Source of the DNA: Sordariomycetes sp. S80-01Y | Lineage: Eukaryota > Ascomycota > Sordariomycetes | Assembly (NCBI GenBank): GCA_037042185.1 | Contig: JAXQJY010000029.1 | Coordinates: 2,108,001 to 2,172,000, forward strand | Direction of reading: 5' to 3' | Length of the DNA: 64,000 bases | In this document: positions 45,001 to 55,387 of the stretch, one piece after another | Numbering within the stretch: the first letter of the stretch is position 1 | How the letters are laid out: every line of letters begins with the position of its first letter | Notes under the pieces: generated by a model | What the model saw: the letters and a program-made list of their open reading frames with translations, nothing else | What the model was told of the DNA's origin: nothing | Database searches by the model: none | Translations under genes and position numbers: made by a program

Positions 45001-45037
45001 TCTGAGGCTTTCCGCCTTTCTTGTTTGGCTTGGCCAT
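42009..45037 (-). CDS. MAK21: ribosome biogenesis factor Mak21/Noc1 (CBF family)
   Basis: Exons 45037..44474 and 44420..42009 give 991 residues, close to yeast Mak21 (about 1025). The 53-bp intron joins RKVGNL to NFEPRADWHATKLP. The N-terminus is basic, followed by long Glu/Asp runs (44500-44620). The middle is a helical repeat (AYEEWLKDTYFKILQLLEAW; RALDFVYGLLKDKPEQ; ASRASYLLLQLQTSHPGMK; KYYAINTLNQTILSNKEPDM). The CBF/Mak21 core spans about residues 560-760 (LNLLLRALKNDIDVRRVKAF). The C-terminus is again acidic, then basic. By family it works with Noc2 in the nucleolus in early 60S subunit assembly. It is divergent from ProRS (339 bp). Confidence 0.94.
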
Positions 45038-45376
45038 TGTTTTCGACCTGCTTGATAAAGTCGTCGCAACTTTGGCACTGTTGATGAAAATGGTGAAGTG
45101 AGCAGCAACTTTTTTTTTCGAGATGCGACAGCCCCACTTAGCTGGGTAGGGGTCCAATAGTGGCGCACCAGACTGTGGCTGGAGTGCGCCGACCGCCACG
45201 GGGCAGACATAGGTAGCTCTTCCCAGTCGCGTCACGGAGCTCAACATCAGGTTACCTCAGTCCGTTTTTCAGGTCACCATAGCACTGCCCATACGGTACG
45301 CTGCAAAGCTTCGAAATTTCGCCCTCTTCAGGGAATCTCTCTTCATCTGATGATGATTTCCTGAGCTCTCGACCCT
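45038..45376. promoter_or_regulatory. divergent MAK21/mito-ProRS promoter
   Basis: A short 339-bp head-to-head gap linking a ribosome-assembly gene and a mitochondrial aminoacyl-tRNA synthetase, so the two could be co-regulated. A T9 run at 45111-45119 (poly(dA:dT)) may help exclude nucleosomes. Confidence 0.45.
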
Positions 45377-47406
45377 ATGTGGAATTTGGCGATAAAGGCC
45401 CAGAGCCACCGTGCTATCGGTCGAACTCGTTGTATCCGAGCTGCAAGATGTATTCACAGCAAGTCGATGGGCGCCAATCGCCAACTCCTCTCTCAGATAT
45501 GGATGCCGTCGGGTGGAAATATATCTCCAGTCAAATATGAAAGTATGAAGTTCACATACGAGGAGTGAACAGCAGGTTGGCTGACTGGCTACCACTACAG
45601 CTGCTCATGACATGCTCGTCCAAGCATGCTTCCTGCGACAATTCCTGCCAGGCGTATTCCACCTCTTGCCTCTCGGCGAACGTGTGCAAAGCAAGATAGA
45701 GAAGCTACTTGACAAGCACATGGGAGCATTAGGTAGCGGCTTTGGAATTCTGACCGTGGCCACTGGGCTAATCCGCTTACAGGAGCATCGCGCATGTCGA
45801 TGTCGACGCTCACAACAGAAGCACTGTGGCGCAAAAGTGGGCGATTTGAAAGTGTTCGCTCTGAAGTTCGTCAGGCCCTTACGAATTCCTGGATTGAGGC
45901 TTACCCTCCCAGCTTTTTCAACTGAAAGACCGCAAGAAGAGGTCGATGATGCTTGCACCGACACACGAAGAAGAAATTACCTCATTGGTTGCGCAATATG
46001 TCAAATCGTACCAAGAGCTCCCACTCAAACTCTATCAAACTAGCGAGTCTGCCTTGCGTTCTTAATCACGCCATGACTAACTCTGGTCAGCTCGGAAGTA
46101 CAGAGACGAAATCCGACCACGGAACGGATTGCTTCGAGGTCGGGAATTCACCATGATGGATCTCTACTCGTTTGACTTGAACTACGAGAAGTCTTTCAGC
46201 ACCTACGAGAAGGTCAAGGAGGCTTACAGAGCTATCTTTGCCGACCTAGACCTGAACGTGACCATGGCTGAGGCCGATTCAGGTGATATGGGGGGAAATC
46301 TCAGCCATGAGTGGCATGCCGCACTCCCTAACGGATCTGATACTATCTTCGTCTGCAACGGAGGTCAGAACTCGCAGCCGTGTGGCTACGCTGCCAACGA
46401 TGAAGTTGCTACCACCAAGGCAAAAGCGCCTGCCTCTTTCGACGGATGGTCGGAAGAACAGCTGATCGAGTGGCGGGGCATAACAAAGGACAGGATGACG
46501 CTAGTTAGGGCCTGGCTGTACAAGACAAGGGAAGGCATGACCGCGGAGGACATAAACATTCATTGCGTCAAAAAGTTGGTTTCTGGGCTCGATACGTCGG
46601 TATCTGGCCTTGCGTGGCAGCTTGCAGATGAGTCTACAGCCGGGGCAACCCATCTGGTGGACATTGTGGACTCGAGGCTCGCCGAGCTATACGAATCGAA
46701 AAGGCTTCCAGAAGCCCTCTACGAGTCCAACATGGGCGGCAAGAAACTCACCCATACAGTTTTGGATCTCTCCCAGCACGACGATACGCCCAATATCGTT
46801 CGGATATCGGACGACGACCCCTGTCCTCGGTGCGACGGTGGTGCTCTGACCTCCAGCCGCAGCATGGAGATGGGACACACCTTTTACTTGGGCACGCGGT
46901 ACACCGAGCCCCTAGGCGCCAAGGTTGCCGCTCCCGGCGAGCCATCCGCACCGCTTCACATGGGCTGTTACGGCATTGGGGTCTCACGCCTTCTAGGTAC
47001 AATCGCGGAGATCAAGTTTCAACAACAAGGTGAGAAATGGACATGGCCCCCTGCCATCGCACCTTTCCAGGTCGGCATCATCCCGGTGGCCGGGGTCACT
47101 CAGGAAGTTTTGGACCTTTACGATGCCTTGTTGGGAACCAGCCGCCAACGCTTGACCGGCCAACCTCGTCGTGATGAGGCGCCAGATGTGGTGCTCGACG
47201 ACCGTGATCGCACTTTTGGTTGGAAGATGAAGGATGCTGAGGCTATGGGCATTCCAGTCAAAATCGTGCTAGGTAAGAACTGGATCGAGAATGGTTATGT
47301 CGAGGCAAGGTGTCAAGCAAGAGACATCAACCAAAACGTCGGAATTCATGAGTTGGCTGATTGGGTCGACGAGACGCTGAACGGCCTCGAGAGCCATCCT
47401 CAGTGA
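45377..47406 (+). CDS. mitochondrial prolyl-tRNA synthetase
   Basis: Five exons, 45377..45542, 45601..45732, 45783..45865, 45913..46042 and 46091..47406, give 608 residues. The N-terminus is Arg-rich without acidic residues ([18 protein letters not shown]), a likely mitochondrial presequence. Class II features are [39 protein letters not shown], motif 2 [18 protein letters not shown] and motif 3 [13 protein letters not shown] (about residue 465), then a C-terminal anticodon-binding domain. It is the bacterial/mitochondrial ProRS type, corresponding to yeast AIM10. Intron 4 appears to start with GC (GCGAGT) instead of GT; only this junction restores the motif-2 lead-in QTTRKYRDE. Intron 3 uses GTTCGT. 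It charges mitochondrial tRNA-Pro. Confidence 0.93.
46043..46090 (+). other. predicted GC-AG intron in mito-ProRS gene
   Basis: A 48-bp intron with donor GCGAGT, internal CTAAC (ending about 12 nt before the acceptor) and acceptor GTCAG. The flanking exons join as QT/T/RKYRDE, matching the conserved ProRS motif 2. The nearest GT donor (four bases downstream) would break the frame. Confidence 0.75.
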
Positions 47407-47850
47407 GACGCTCTCAAGACCGCTCGTTATCAACCATCTCATTTCTTGTATTATCATGTATCATTACAAAATATCGGTGCCAGGAACTGTGCTTTTGCGT
47501 CTAGACAGGGGTGTTCATCAGATGTATATCAATTGGGACATAGTCAACGAAATTCGCCTTTGCGTACTCAGAAAATTCCAGAGCTTGCATGTGCACTTCT
47601 GAGCGGGCAGCGCATACCGTCAACAGGTGTTTTCATGCTGCTTCATTTCCGTCAAGACGTGGGTAGAGGTCACACTACTGAATAGCTCCAGGTACCGCAG
47701 CTTAGGTAGTTGTGTTCCGCCGGGATCGACAACCCCCACCTCAACCCACCGACCAACCTTCACCGAAAGCTCCAAGTCGCCAAGTCAATCCCGACTTCAA
47801 TCTGCCCTCGCACCGCCCTCCACAGCATCCAACCCGCGGCAGTTGCGACA
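47407..47850. other. intergenic, ProRS 3' end to PFD5 promoter
   Basis: 444 bp with no gene seen. The last 150 bp are C/A-rich and probably the PFD5 leader. Confidence 0.5.
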
Positions 47851-48553
47851 ATGTCCGGCCAGCAAGAAACAGGTAAGTGCATGCGTGTCTCTCTACACGA
47901 CAGTATAGCTAACGCCCGCTGCCAGTCAACCTCGACACCCTCGCCCCCGAGCAGCTCTCGCAGGTCAAGAAGCAACTCGACGAAGAACTCGAACACCTGA
48001 CCAACTCCTTCCAACAACTCCACGGCGCACAGGGTAAATTTCGTGACTGCCTGCGATGCGTGCAAGCGCGTAAAAACGCTTCCTCCGGTACGCGACAACC
48101 AAGTCCCACACGCCGTGACGGAGAATGTATAGTAGATTGGCTAACGGTCTCGCGCAGCGTCCAATTCGGTGCTGGTCCCGCTCACAAACTCTCTATACGT
48201 TGGAGGAGAGCTGACGAATACGGATCGGGTGCTGGTCGATATTGGGACCGGATTTCTGGTGGACAAGGTGCGTCTGGCAGCCAGACTGGGATGGAGGAGA
48301 GCTGACAGGGTTACAGGATTTGAAGTCGGCTGAGAAGTTCTATCAAGAGAAGGTGACGGATCTCACAAACAACCTCAAGGACCTGGAGACGATCGTACAA
48401 CGGAAGCAGCAAAACGCGCGGACCATTGAGGAGGGTATGTTACCCTGACTCAACTTGACCTTTAAATGTACATGGAACTGACTCGTCTTGCTAGTACTGA
48501 GGCAAAAGATTATGGCTCAGCAGCAGAATCAGGCTCAAGCACAGGCTGCTTGA
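47851..48553 (+). CDS. GIM5: prefoldin subunit 5
   Basis: Five exons, 47851..47872, 47926..48087, 48158..48267, 48317..48434 and 48495..48553, give 156 residues. The joined protein shows the alpha-prefoldin layout. Helix 1 is NLDTLAPEQLSQVKKQLDEE followed by LEHLTNSFQQLHGAQGKFRD. The hairpin core is VLVPLTNSLYVGGELTNTD followed by VLVDIGTGFLVDK. Helix 2 is AEKFYQEKVTDLTNNLKDLE, with a Gln-rich end (QQQNQAQAQAA). By family it is one of six prefoldin subunits that deliver nascent actin and tubulin to the CCT chaperonin in the cytosol. Its stop is only 59 bp from the convergent neighbour's stop. Confidence 0.95.
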
Positions 48554-48612
48554 GGATTCCGATGGGAACTGTTAAGGATATGGAACCAGCATTGAAGAAG
48601 CATTTTGCCACT

Positions 48613-50425
48613 TTAGACCAAGGCTTCAGATAGCTCTTCGATCTCCAGGCCCTCCAGTGCGGCTTGGACCTTGAGAACACACCTCAAGAAATGGCCAAAC
48701 CTCGTTTCCAAACTCTCCAGGCCGTCCTGGCCCCGAAGACTGTTATCCAGGTTGCGATCACCGTTACCGTTAGGCCACACGTTGACCAGGCCGCGACCCC
48801 AATCCTTCCTCAAGCCATCAGACGAGACGTTGTTCAAGGCTTCCTCCCACTGGGACCCATGCATTCCGATATCCCATGTAATTTCTGGCTTCGTCATTGC
48901 GAGACCAGGTCGAGTCTGCGTGACGCTGATTTCTACCACATACGGCTCGCCTTCCACGGGAATAAGAGCAGATGTTCTCATTTGCACGTCCTTGATTTGT
49001 TCATCGAGATGCCGGGCTAAAGCCTCAGAAACGTTCCATTGAACCTCTCGAATCTTCAATGACTTGAGGCCCTGGGTGGGCATTTGTTTCGTCGTGGCGT
49101 TCTTCAGGAGAGGCATGAATTCATCCGGTACAGATTTGTGTGTCTCTCTAGCGTTGACCTTCAAGTTCCAATCATACTCCCTTGCCAATGTTAGCAATGC
49201 CACAGAGCCCATACCCAAATCAAGCTCACCTGTCAGGGGCGAGCACAGTCCAATCTAATCTGGCCCAAGACTCCATAATTCTCATCTGGGCCTTGCCCAT
49301 CGAGGAGTTGGACATGTCAACCCATATCTCCCTCAGTTTCTCTGCGTCGGATTCGCTCGTAGTAGAGTCATTTTGCAGGGTCAGGACCAATGTATGCTCG
49401 AGTTGGTAGCCTTCTCCTCGAGACCGTCGAATGCCGGTGGCGCTGTTTCCCAAGCGCTCCAGAGCGGCATGAACTTCAGGTAGCTGGAAGGAGCGGCCCT
49501 CTTCGTAGACTGGTAGCCTATGAACGAACGTATTTGTCAGAGAAGGTGCTCGCCAGCTTGCAAGCGCGAAGAACTTACTTGGAGCCCAACACGGCTCCGC
49601 CATGGGTCACGTAGGATTTCATGATGTGAGGCAATTGATCGTAATTGGTCTCGTTGCCAAATTTCTTCTTTTTCTTTTGCAAGTTGACGCGGCCAAAGCT
49701 GATTCTCATTAGGAGGTCTTTACCTAAACCTGTCAATGACATGGCAAGCGGCATGATGTGCGGAACCGTCTTCGGAATGAGGTCTTCGGCGACGGGCTCT
49801 AGGCATGTCTTTTTGACCCCTGATGTTGGAGATACGCACGGACGGGAGCCCGTGATCAGGGTGATGCAGACGGCATCCCCGTTGTTTAGCCAAGGCGAAG
49901 GGCGCTGGACGATGAAGCGCTGAGCAGGGCGCTCACTCGTAAGACGCAGATCTCGAATCAAGGTGTAGATGTCTTTACAGGCTTGCTTGAGATGCAGAGG
50001 GTGATCACTACTCAGGTGGATGCTGTATTCCCCGTCGTAGGAGATCCAGGTCTTATTCTTGATGCGGACTCCATCAAGAGCTTCATATCGATCGAGGCCA
50101 AGTGGCACGAGGTGTTTCCCAGCAATGATGTGATGAGCCTATTTCAATCGCATTAGATTGAGGTGCGGCTCGGCTCACTGGATGCTAAACTTACCTCAAA
50201 AAGGCCTCCGAGTCCAGGGGGGGGAGTGGGCCTCAAGTACAAGCTGACCTCCTCTTCCTTTCCTTTGGCACGCTCTTCCGCGTGGATAGCTGCAGTGATA
50301 TCCAGAGTGTTGGGCTTCGCCCATGTTGATCCAGATTGCGAATGCGCGCCATGCTTACCTCTTGACCCCGGCGTCTCTCTCGCGTTTCGATCCATCGTCC
50401 AACCATTGGGTTGCATTGGCGCCAT
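48613..50425 (-). CDS. conserved fungal protein of unknown function
   Basis: Model: 50425..50195, 50138..49579, 49517..49230 and 49180..48613, giving 548 residues; the three introns are 49-61 bp with GT..AG ends. Early landmarks are HAEERAKGKEEEVSLYLRPT and HIIAGKHLVPLGLDRYEALD; the latter runs into VRIKNKTWISYDGEYSIHLS. Later are KLPVYEEGRSFQLPEVHAAL and AQMRIMESWARLDWTVLAP. The patterns look like a globular, possibly RNA-binding (KH-like) protein, but that is a guess; I do not recognise the family. A 69-bp stop-free stretch inside exon 1 (50285-50353), with GTAAGC at one end and GCAG at the other, could be an in-frame intron; I kept it because KPNTLDITAAIHAEERAKG reads as protein. The N-terminus is the least certain part. 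Confidence 0.7.
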
Positions 50426-51123
50426 CTTGGCAACCTTGACCTTTTGTCTTGACTGAAGGTTCTTGAGAGACTTTCTTTTGAGGCTGGCTAGCGGGAGAGA
50501 AATATGATGCGAGGGTGAGCTGAGGCTGCGGGTTGGGTTGACCACGAGGATGCACAGCAAGCCAGGTCAGCTTGTCTAATAAACTTTGAGAAAGGTTGAC
50601 CCGATAGAAGAACTTCCACGTGACTTTCAACCCTCTCTTGCTCTGACATTCCAATTTTCTCAAAATGTTTGCAGATGTCCAGTCCATCATAGGCTGCCGC
50701 CTGCACCTCCGCTGTTGGGTGGAATCATCATTCGGGGCAAGCACACCACCGGCACCTTCCGCAACACAATGTTCACATAAGCACCATACTTTATAATCAA
50801 TCTTTGATCTAAACCCTCTATACTTAGTCGATTTTGGGGGTTTAGATATAACGATGATGACGAGGATCAGGCAGCTTTTCAGACGAAAGGAACTAACGAC
50901 GGGAGTTGGTCGCGAGTCAAGAAGAGCTCTTAGGGTCAGCAGAAGACAAGTCGTTGCTGCAAATTCCCTAAGTCCTCATGATACATGCTCGTATTCACTT
51001 GGGACTGTTCTCGCGTTGATACTGCATTGTGAGAGTCGTGAAACCTAGAAAGGGGGCTTTCGAAAAGGGGTCGGCTTGTATATGTATCAAGAGGGGCTAT
51101 GCACCTAAGACGCATAGGCCCCA

Positions 51124-51129
51124 ACGCGT
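51124..51129. promoter_or_regulatory. MCB-type site (ACGCGT) before ORC1
   Basis: The MluI cell-cycle-box core ACGCGT lies 88 bp upstream of the ORC1 start, with a related ACGCGA about 7 bp further on. In fungi this core is bound by MBF (Mbp1/Swi6 type) to drive G1/S transcription of replication genes, which fits ORC1. A six-base match can occur by chance. Confidence 0.45.
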
Positions 51130-51152
51130 CTTCAGACGCGACTTCAATTACG

Positions 51153-51212
51153 ATGACTACCCCAGAAGCAGATCGAGGCAAAGTACAAAGGGACTCCAAG
51201 TCACTTGAGTAA
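51153..51212 (+). other. upstream ORF (19 residues) before ORC1
   Basis: ATG at 51153 encodes a 19-residue peptide ending TAA at 51210-51212, four bases before the ORC1 ATG at 51217. If transcribed, ribosomes would have to leak past it or reinitiate at very short distance, so ORC1 translation could be damped. Confidence 0.4.
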
Positions 51213-51216
51213 TGCG

Positions 51217-53510
51217 ATGCCAGCTCAATCTCTTCCAGATCTAGACGCGACTTCGCTCCGACAGCGCAAGCACCACGCTCCGAAAGGTGTGTCTCGAGAA
51301 GACTCGGACGACGAGCTCGGTGACGAGGATATCCCCTGGGAATGGATCTACCAGGACCAAGCACCCGATCGCAGAGAAGAGGATGACGGATCTGGCGAGC
51401 GCAAGAGGAGGAAATTGTCGGAGAATAAGATCATCGGTGCCCGAATTGGCAGCTTTGAGTGCCGTTTGGGCGACTCGGTGCTGCTGAAGGCTGAAGGGTC
51501 CAACGAGGCTTGGGTTGGCATCATATGCGAATTCCTGGAGGACGATGGCGAGGGCGACATGGCCGCCAACTTCATGTGGTTCTCGACCGAGCACGAGATC
51601 CGGAACAAGGACAAGAAGCGCACCGACTACTATCAGAACGAGCTGTACATCACCCCATCATGGGATGTCAATCCACTGGCCTCCATAAACGGTAAGGCAC
51701 GGATCATGTCGCTGGACGCATTCCTTCAGGAGTTCCCCAACGGCAAGATCCCTCGCTCCTCCCCAGACTTTGGCAAAACCTTCATTTGTCGCCGAGGCTG
51801 CAACACCCGCACGGCCACATATACGGATGAGTTCATATGGGAGGACTTCTTCCGCGGCGAAAAGGATGTCTACAGCCTCATTGAGACCGTCAAACAGAAG
51901 ACAAAGGGTACAAGGCGACGGAGAAAGCCCCGGAGCGAATCGCCTGATAGTGAAGAGGGGGACTACCGTCCACCGCCCGAGACCCCTTCAAAGACTGGCC
52001 GCGGAGCAGCTTCGACGCCGCAGTCGAAACGAGCACACGCCACTCCAGGCTCCCGGAAAAAGTGAGTACCAGTGTTATTGGCTCTTGGGTCAGATGTAAG
52101 TTCAGGCTGCTGATTCTATCTCAGGGGCAGCAAGAAACTAGAGTTCACACCACTCGCTACACGCAAATTGTCTCCTAGCGCCATGGAGGCGTCTCCTTTC
52201 CAGATTGCTCGCAACCGCCTGCACGTCTCCTCAGTGCCGACGAGCCTGCCTTGTCGCGAAGGGGAGTTCTCCCTCGTCTACTCGCACCTCGAGGCCGCAA
52301 TCTCTGACGGCACGGGAAATTGCATCTACATATCCGGCACGCCTGGCACGGGAAAAACGGCGACCGTTCGCGAGGTCATTGGACGTCTTGAAGAATCCGT
52401 TAACTCGGACGAGTTAGACGACTTCATCTTCGTGGAGATTAACGGTATGAAGATCACGGATCCTCACCAATCCTATACGCTGTTATGGGAGGCGCTCAAG
52501 GGCCAGCGGGCTAGTCCGGCCCAAGCATTAGATATGCTGGAGAGGGAGTTCAACAACCCGAGCCCGAGACGAACGCCTTGTGTGGTCCTCATGGACGAGC
52601 TAGACCAGCTGGTTACCAAGAATCAGGCTGTCATGTACAATTTTTTCAACTGGCCGACGTTGCGCCATAGTCGGCTTATCGTGCTGGCTGTTGCCAACAC
52701 CATGGATCTCCCAGAGCGAACGCTCAGCAACAAGATAAGCAGTCGTCTAGGTGAGTACAAGTCTAGGAGAGGCTGAGTCGCTTCTAACCAAATTTAGGGC
52801 TTACACGTATCACATTTCCTGGCTACAATCACGAACAGTTGATGAGGATCATTCAGTCACGGTTGGAAGGCGTACCAGGGAACATTGTAGACCCAGATGC
52901 TGTTCAATTCGCTAGTCGAAAGGTTGCCGCCGTGAGCGGCGACGCCAGACGGGCTCTTGACATCTGCCGACGAGCTGTCGAGCTCGCCGAGAGCGATGTT
53001 CAGGGGGAACCGAACACACCCAGCAAGACTGGCCGAGCGGATGACGTTTCCAAGAAGGCGAACTCTGGCCGGGTGACGATCGCAACCATCAAGAAGGCCA
53101 TCAGTGAGGCAACAACAAATCCTATCCAGCAACACCTCCGAAGTCTGCCCCTCATGTCGAAACTCCTGATAGCAGCGCTGTTACTCCGGGTTCGAAGGAC
53201 TGGTCTGGCAGAAACGACGTTCGGTGAAACGCTGGATGAGATTCAAAGAGCCAACCTGCGGGCCCCGGCTTCGAATCCAGGGCTCGCTTATCTCTTGCCG
53301 GGCAGTGCAAAGGCCGGCCAGGCAGTCGACAGGAGTCGACCTGGCCATGTTCACACGGCGGCTCTCGAGCTCATGTCGGCTGGCGTGCTGAATCTTGAGG
53401 CCCAGCGCGCAGAACGGTCGAGCAAGCTGCGTTTGGCAATCGCGGACGACGAAGTAAAGATGGCACTGCGAGATGACGCGGAGCTCAGGATGCTCGGAAT
53501 AGGTGTGTGA
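51217..53510 (+). CDS. ORC1: origin recognition complex subunit 1
   Basis: Exons 51217..52061, 52125..52750 and 52798..53510 give 727 residues. A BAH chromatin-binding domain lies near residues 75-200 (GDSVLLKAEGSNEAWVGIIC; FSTEHEIRNKDKKRTDYYQN; ELYITPSWDVNPLASINGKA). A basic disordered linker follows, then the AAA+ ATPase. The ATPase has Walker A GTPGTGKT (353-360), FVEINGMKITDPHQSYTLLW, Walker B VVLMDELDQL, sensor 1 VLAVANTMDLPER and sensor 2 SGDARRALDICRRA, and a winged-helix C-terminus follows. By family it binds origins and ATP and loads Cdc6/MCM. The first true ATG in frame is 51217. Its stop is 84 bp from the convergent PRP46 stop. Confidence 0.96.
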
Positions 53511-53594
53511 GCAGGTAGTGAATCGCTAATTGAAGCATGGGTCTCGCTCCTTGTGTGATATGGCTAGCCGGGGTATATGTCCTTCCAGTATCCT

Positions 53595-55074
53595 CTAAAA
53601 CTTCCGTTGCTGCAGAGACGGTGTCCATTGCAGTGGGTGGGATTCGGGTGTGGCCTTCTCGTCAGGTTTCCAAATTTTGACTATGCAGTGGTAAGCAGTT
53701 GTGTCGGAAAGCTCGAGAGGTACTTACTCGTCTTGTCAGCTTCACCACAGATCAGACGCAAGCCTGATCGATCAAAAGTCGAACTCATGATGCCCGCCTC
53801 GGCATCTAGGGAGCCGGGCTGAGCAGTTGTGTCAAGAGACTGGAATCGGTGGCCCGTCTTCCAGTCCCAGAAGCTCATCGAACCGTTGTCACCTGCAAAA
53901 CAGTTAGCGATTGATCTCTTCTGCTCTTGATAGACTTGAACATACCTCCAGTAAAGAACACATTATTCTGATTCACGCTCATCGTGTTGATGATTGCGTT
54001 GTGTCCCTCGAAGTTCTGCATGAAAGCTCCCTCGGGGCACTTCCACTGCTTGACGCTTCCCGTACTACCACTTGCGAATGTGAACTCAGTGGGGTGCGTA
54101 GCGAGGGCACGGACACCCTTCTTATGATGTGTCAGGACACCCATAGTCTTGCCCGCTGCTAGATCCCAAAGCCGTACTGTCGAGTCGAGTGAGCCCGTAA
54201 TGACTTGGGGGTCAGCTTCCTGACAGACGAGATCGGCGACAGTCTGGGTGTGGCCTGACAGAACATGTATGTTGCTTCGTGTCCGCATATCCCACACTCG
54301 CGCCGCACCATCACGGCCACCAGTAACCAGGACATCTAATGTCGGGTGCAGCGCAAGCGTGTAAACACCGCTTAAATGTCCATGGTAGTGCCGAATGACC
54401 TTGTTCGTCTCGAGATCCCAGCACTTGACCATCTTATCCTCACCGCAAGAGAACAGGTACGGGTGCCTTGGTGACACCGCCAACCCTCGAACGGTGCTGA
54501 TGTGGCCCGTCAGCGTCAACTTCAACCCGCCCGTCGCCAAATCCCAGATCTTAATCGTTCGATCACCAGCGCCACTGGCAAACCACTTGTTCCCAGGCTC
54601 AACAGCGAGGGCGCGCACCCAACCTAGATGCCCTGAGATGACACGCATAAGCTTCCAGGGCGGGTGCCAATCGGGCTTCTGCTGGAAGATTTGGGGCTTT
54701 CCTCTCGTGGTCAAACTCATGCCTGGTCCACCGTTCATATCTGCGTCGCCAGCGGCCGACCCGCCTGGTCCTTCTAACAATTTCTGACCCGGTCTCTTGA
54801 CCAATGCGCCGGAGTTTGCGGCCTTCTTCTTAGGTTTTGCGCCAGGCTGCTTGGCGGCTATCGATGCCGGGAGAGTCTGGACGTTCGAGTACTCGGACAG
54901 GAATCGTCGCTTCATGATGGGGTCTTCGAACGCGTCTTCGAGTTTCTGGCGTTTGTTCGCCGCTTCGGCGGGCGCGGAGCGGTCGGGTCCCGCAGGATTC
55001 GTGTATAACTGTCGCGAGGTCGAAGCATTTTGAGACACCAGCGAGCGCAGGTCGAGGGATTCTGGAGACGCCAT
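53595..55074 (-). CDS. PRP46: pre-mRNA splicing factor Prp46/PLRG1, WD40
   Basis: Exons 55074..53946, 53892..53728 and 53680..53595 give 459 residues. The N-terminal 130 residues are polar ([33 protein letters not shown]). A seven-blade WD40 propeller follows from about 135, starting [22 protein letters not shown] units include [60 protein letters not shown] and [20 protein letters not shown], and it ends [18 protein letters not shown]. This is the PLRG1/Prp46/Prp5(fission yeast) family of the Prp19-associated spliceosome complex. It is divergent from NAS6 (313 bp). Confidence 0.95.
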
Positions 55075-55387
55075 TTTGGGCGGCCTGAAAGTTGTTGATG
55101 TTGACGATGTCAGTTGTCGGTGGTCGGAAAAGTTGGCGAGCCATTGTAGGCTGTCCAGCCGTGTGTGGCGCTTGTGGCTGGGGGCCTGGTGGTGCCACAG
55201 CTCGCCACTACCTTAGGCTACCGTGCTGCTGCGACGTGCACTAATACCGAACTCTCAAGCCACCCTACACCATTTCAAACATATACGTGTTTGCGCTGTG
55301 AGGTTGTCTGCGCACGCTTTATCTTGCTCTATAGCCAGTCTGAAGTGCTTAAGGACTCTACTGTGCTGGCTCAAGACGACTCGCATC
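55075..55387. promoter_or_regulatory. divergent PRP46/NAS6 promoter
   Basis: A 313-bp head-to-head gap between a spliceosome gene and a proteasome-assembly gene; no distinctive element stands out. Confidence 0.4.

Larger units (their letters stand above)
50426..51216. promoter_or_regulatory. divergent region upstream of ORC1
   Basis: A 791-bp head-to-head gap. Open frames at 50426-50744 on the minus strand could extend the neighbouring gene but are in a different phase. Near ORC1 lie an MCB-like site and an upstream ORF (both listed separately). Confidence 0.45.

Noticed and set aside
50355-50744. Possible 5' extension of the unknown gene next to ORC1
   Set aside because: It is in another phase from the protein-like HAEERAKG frame and its end joins badly; kept out of the model.
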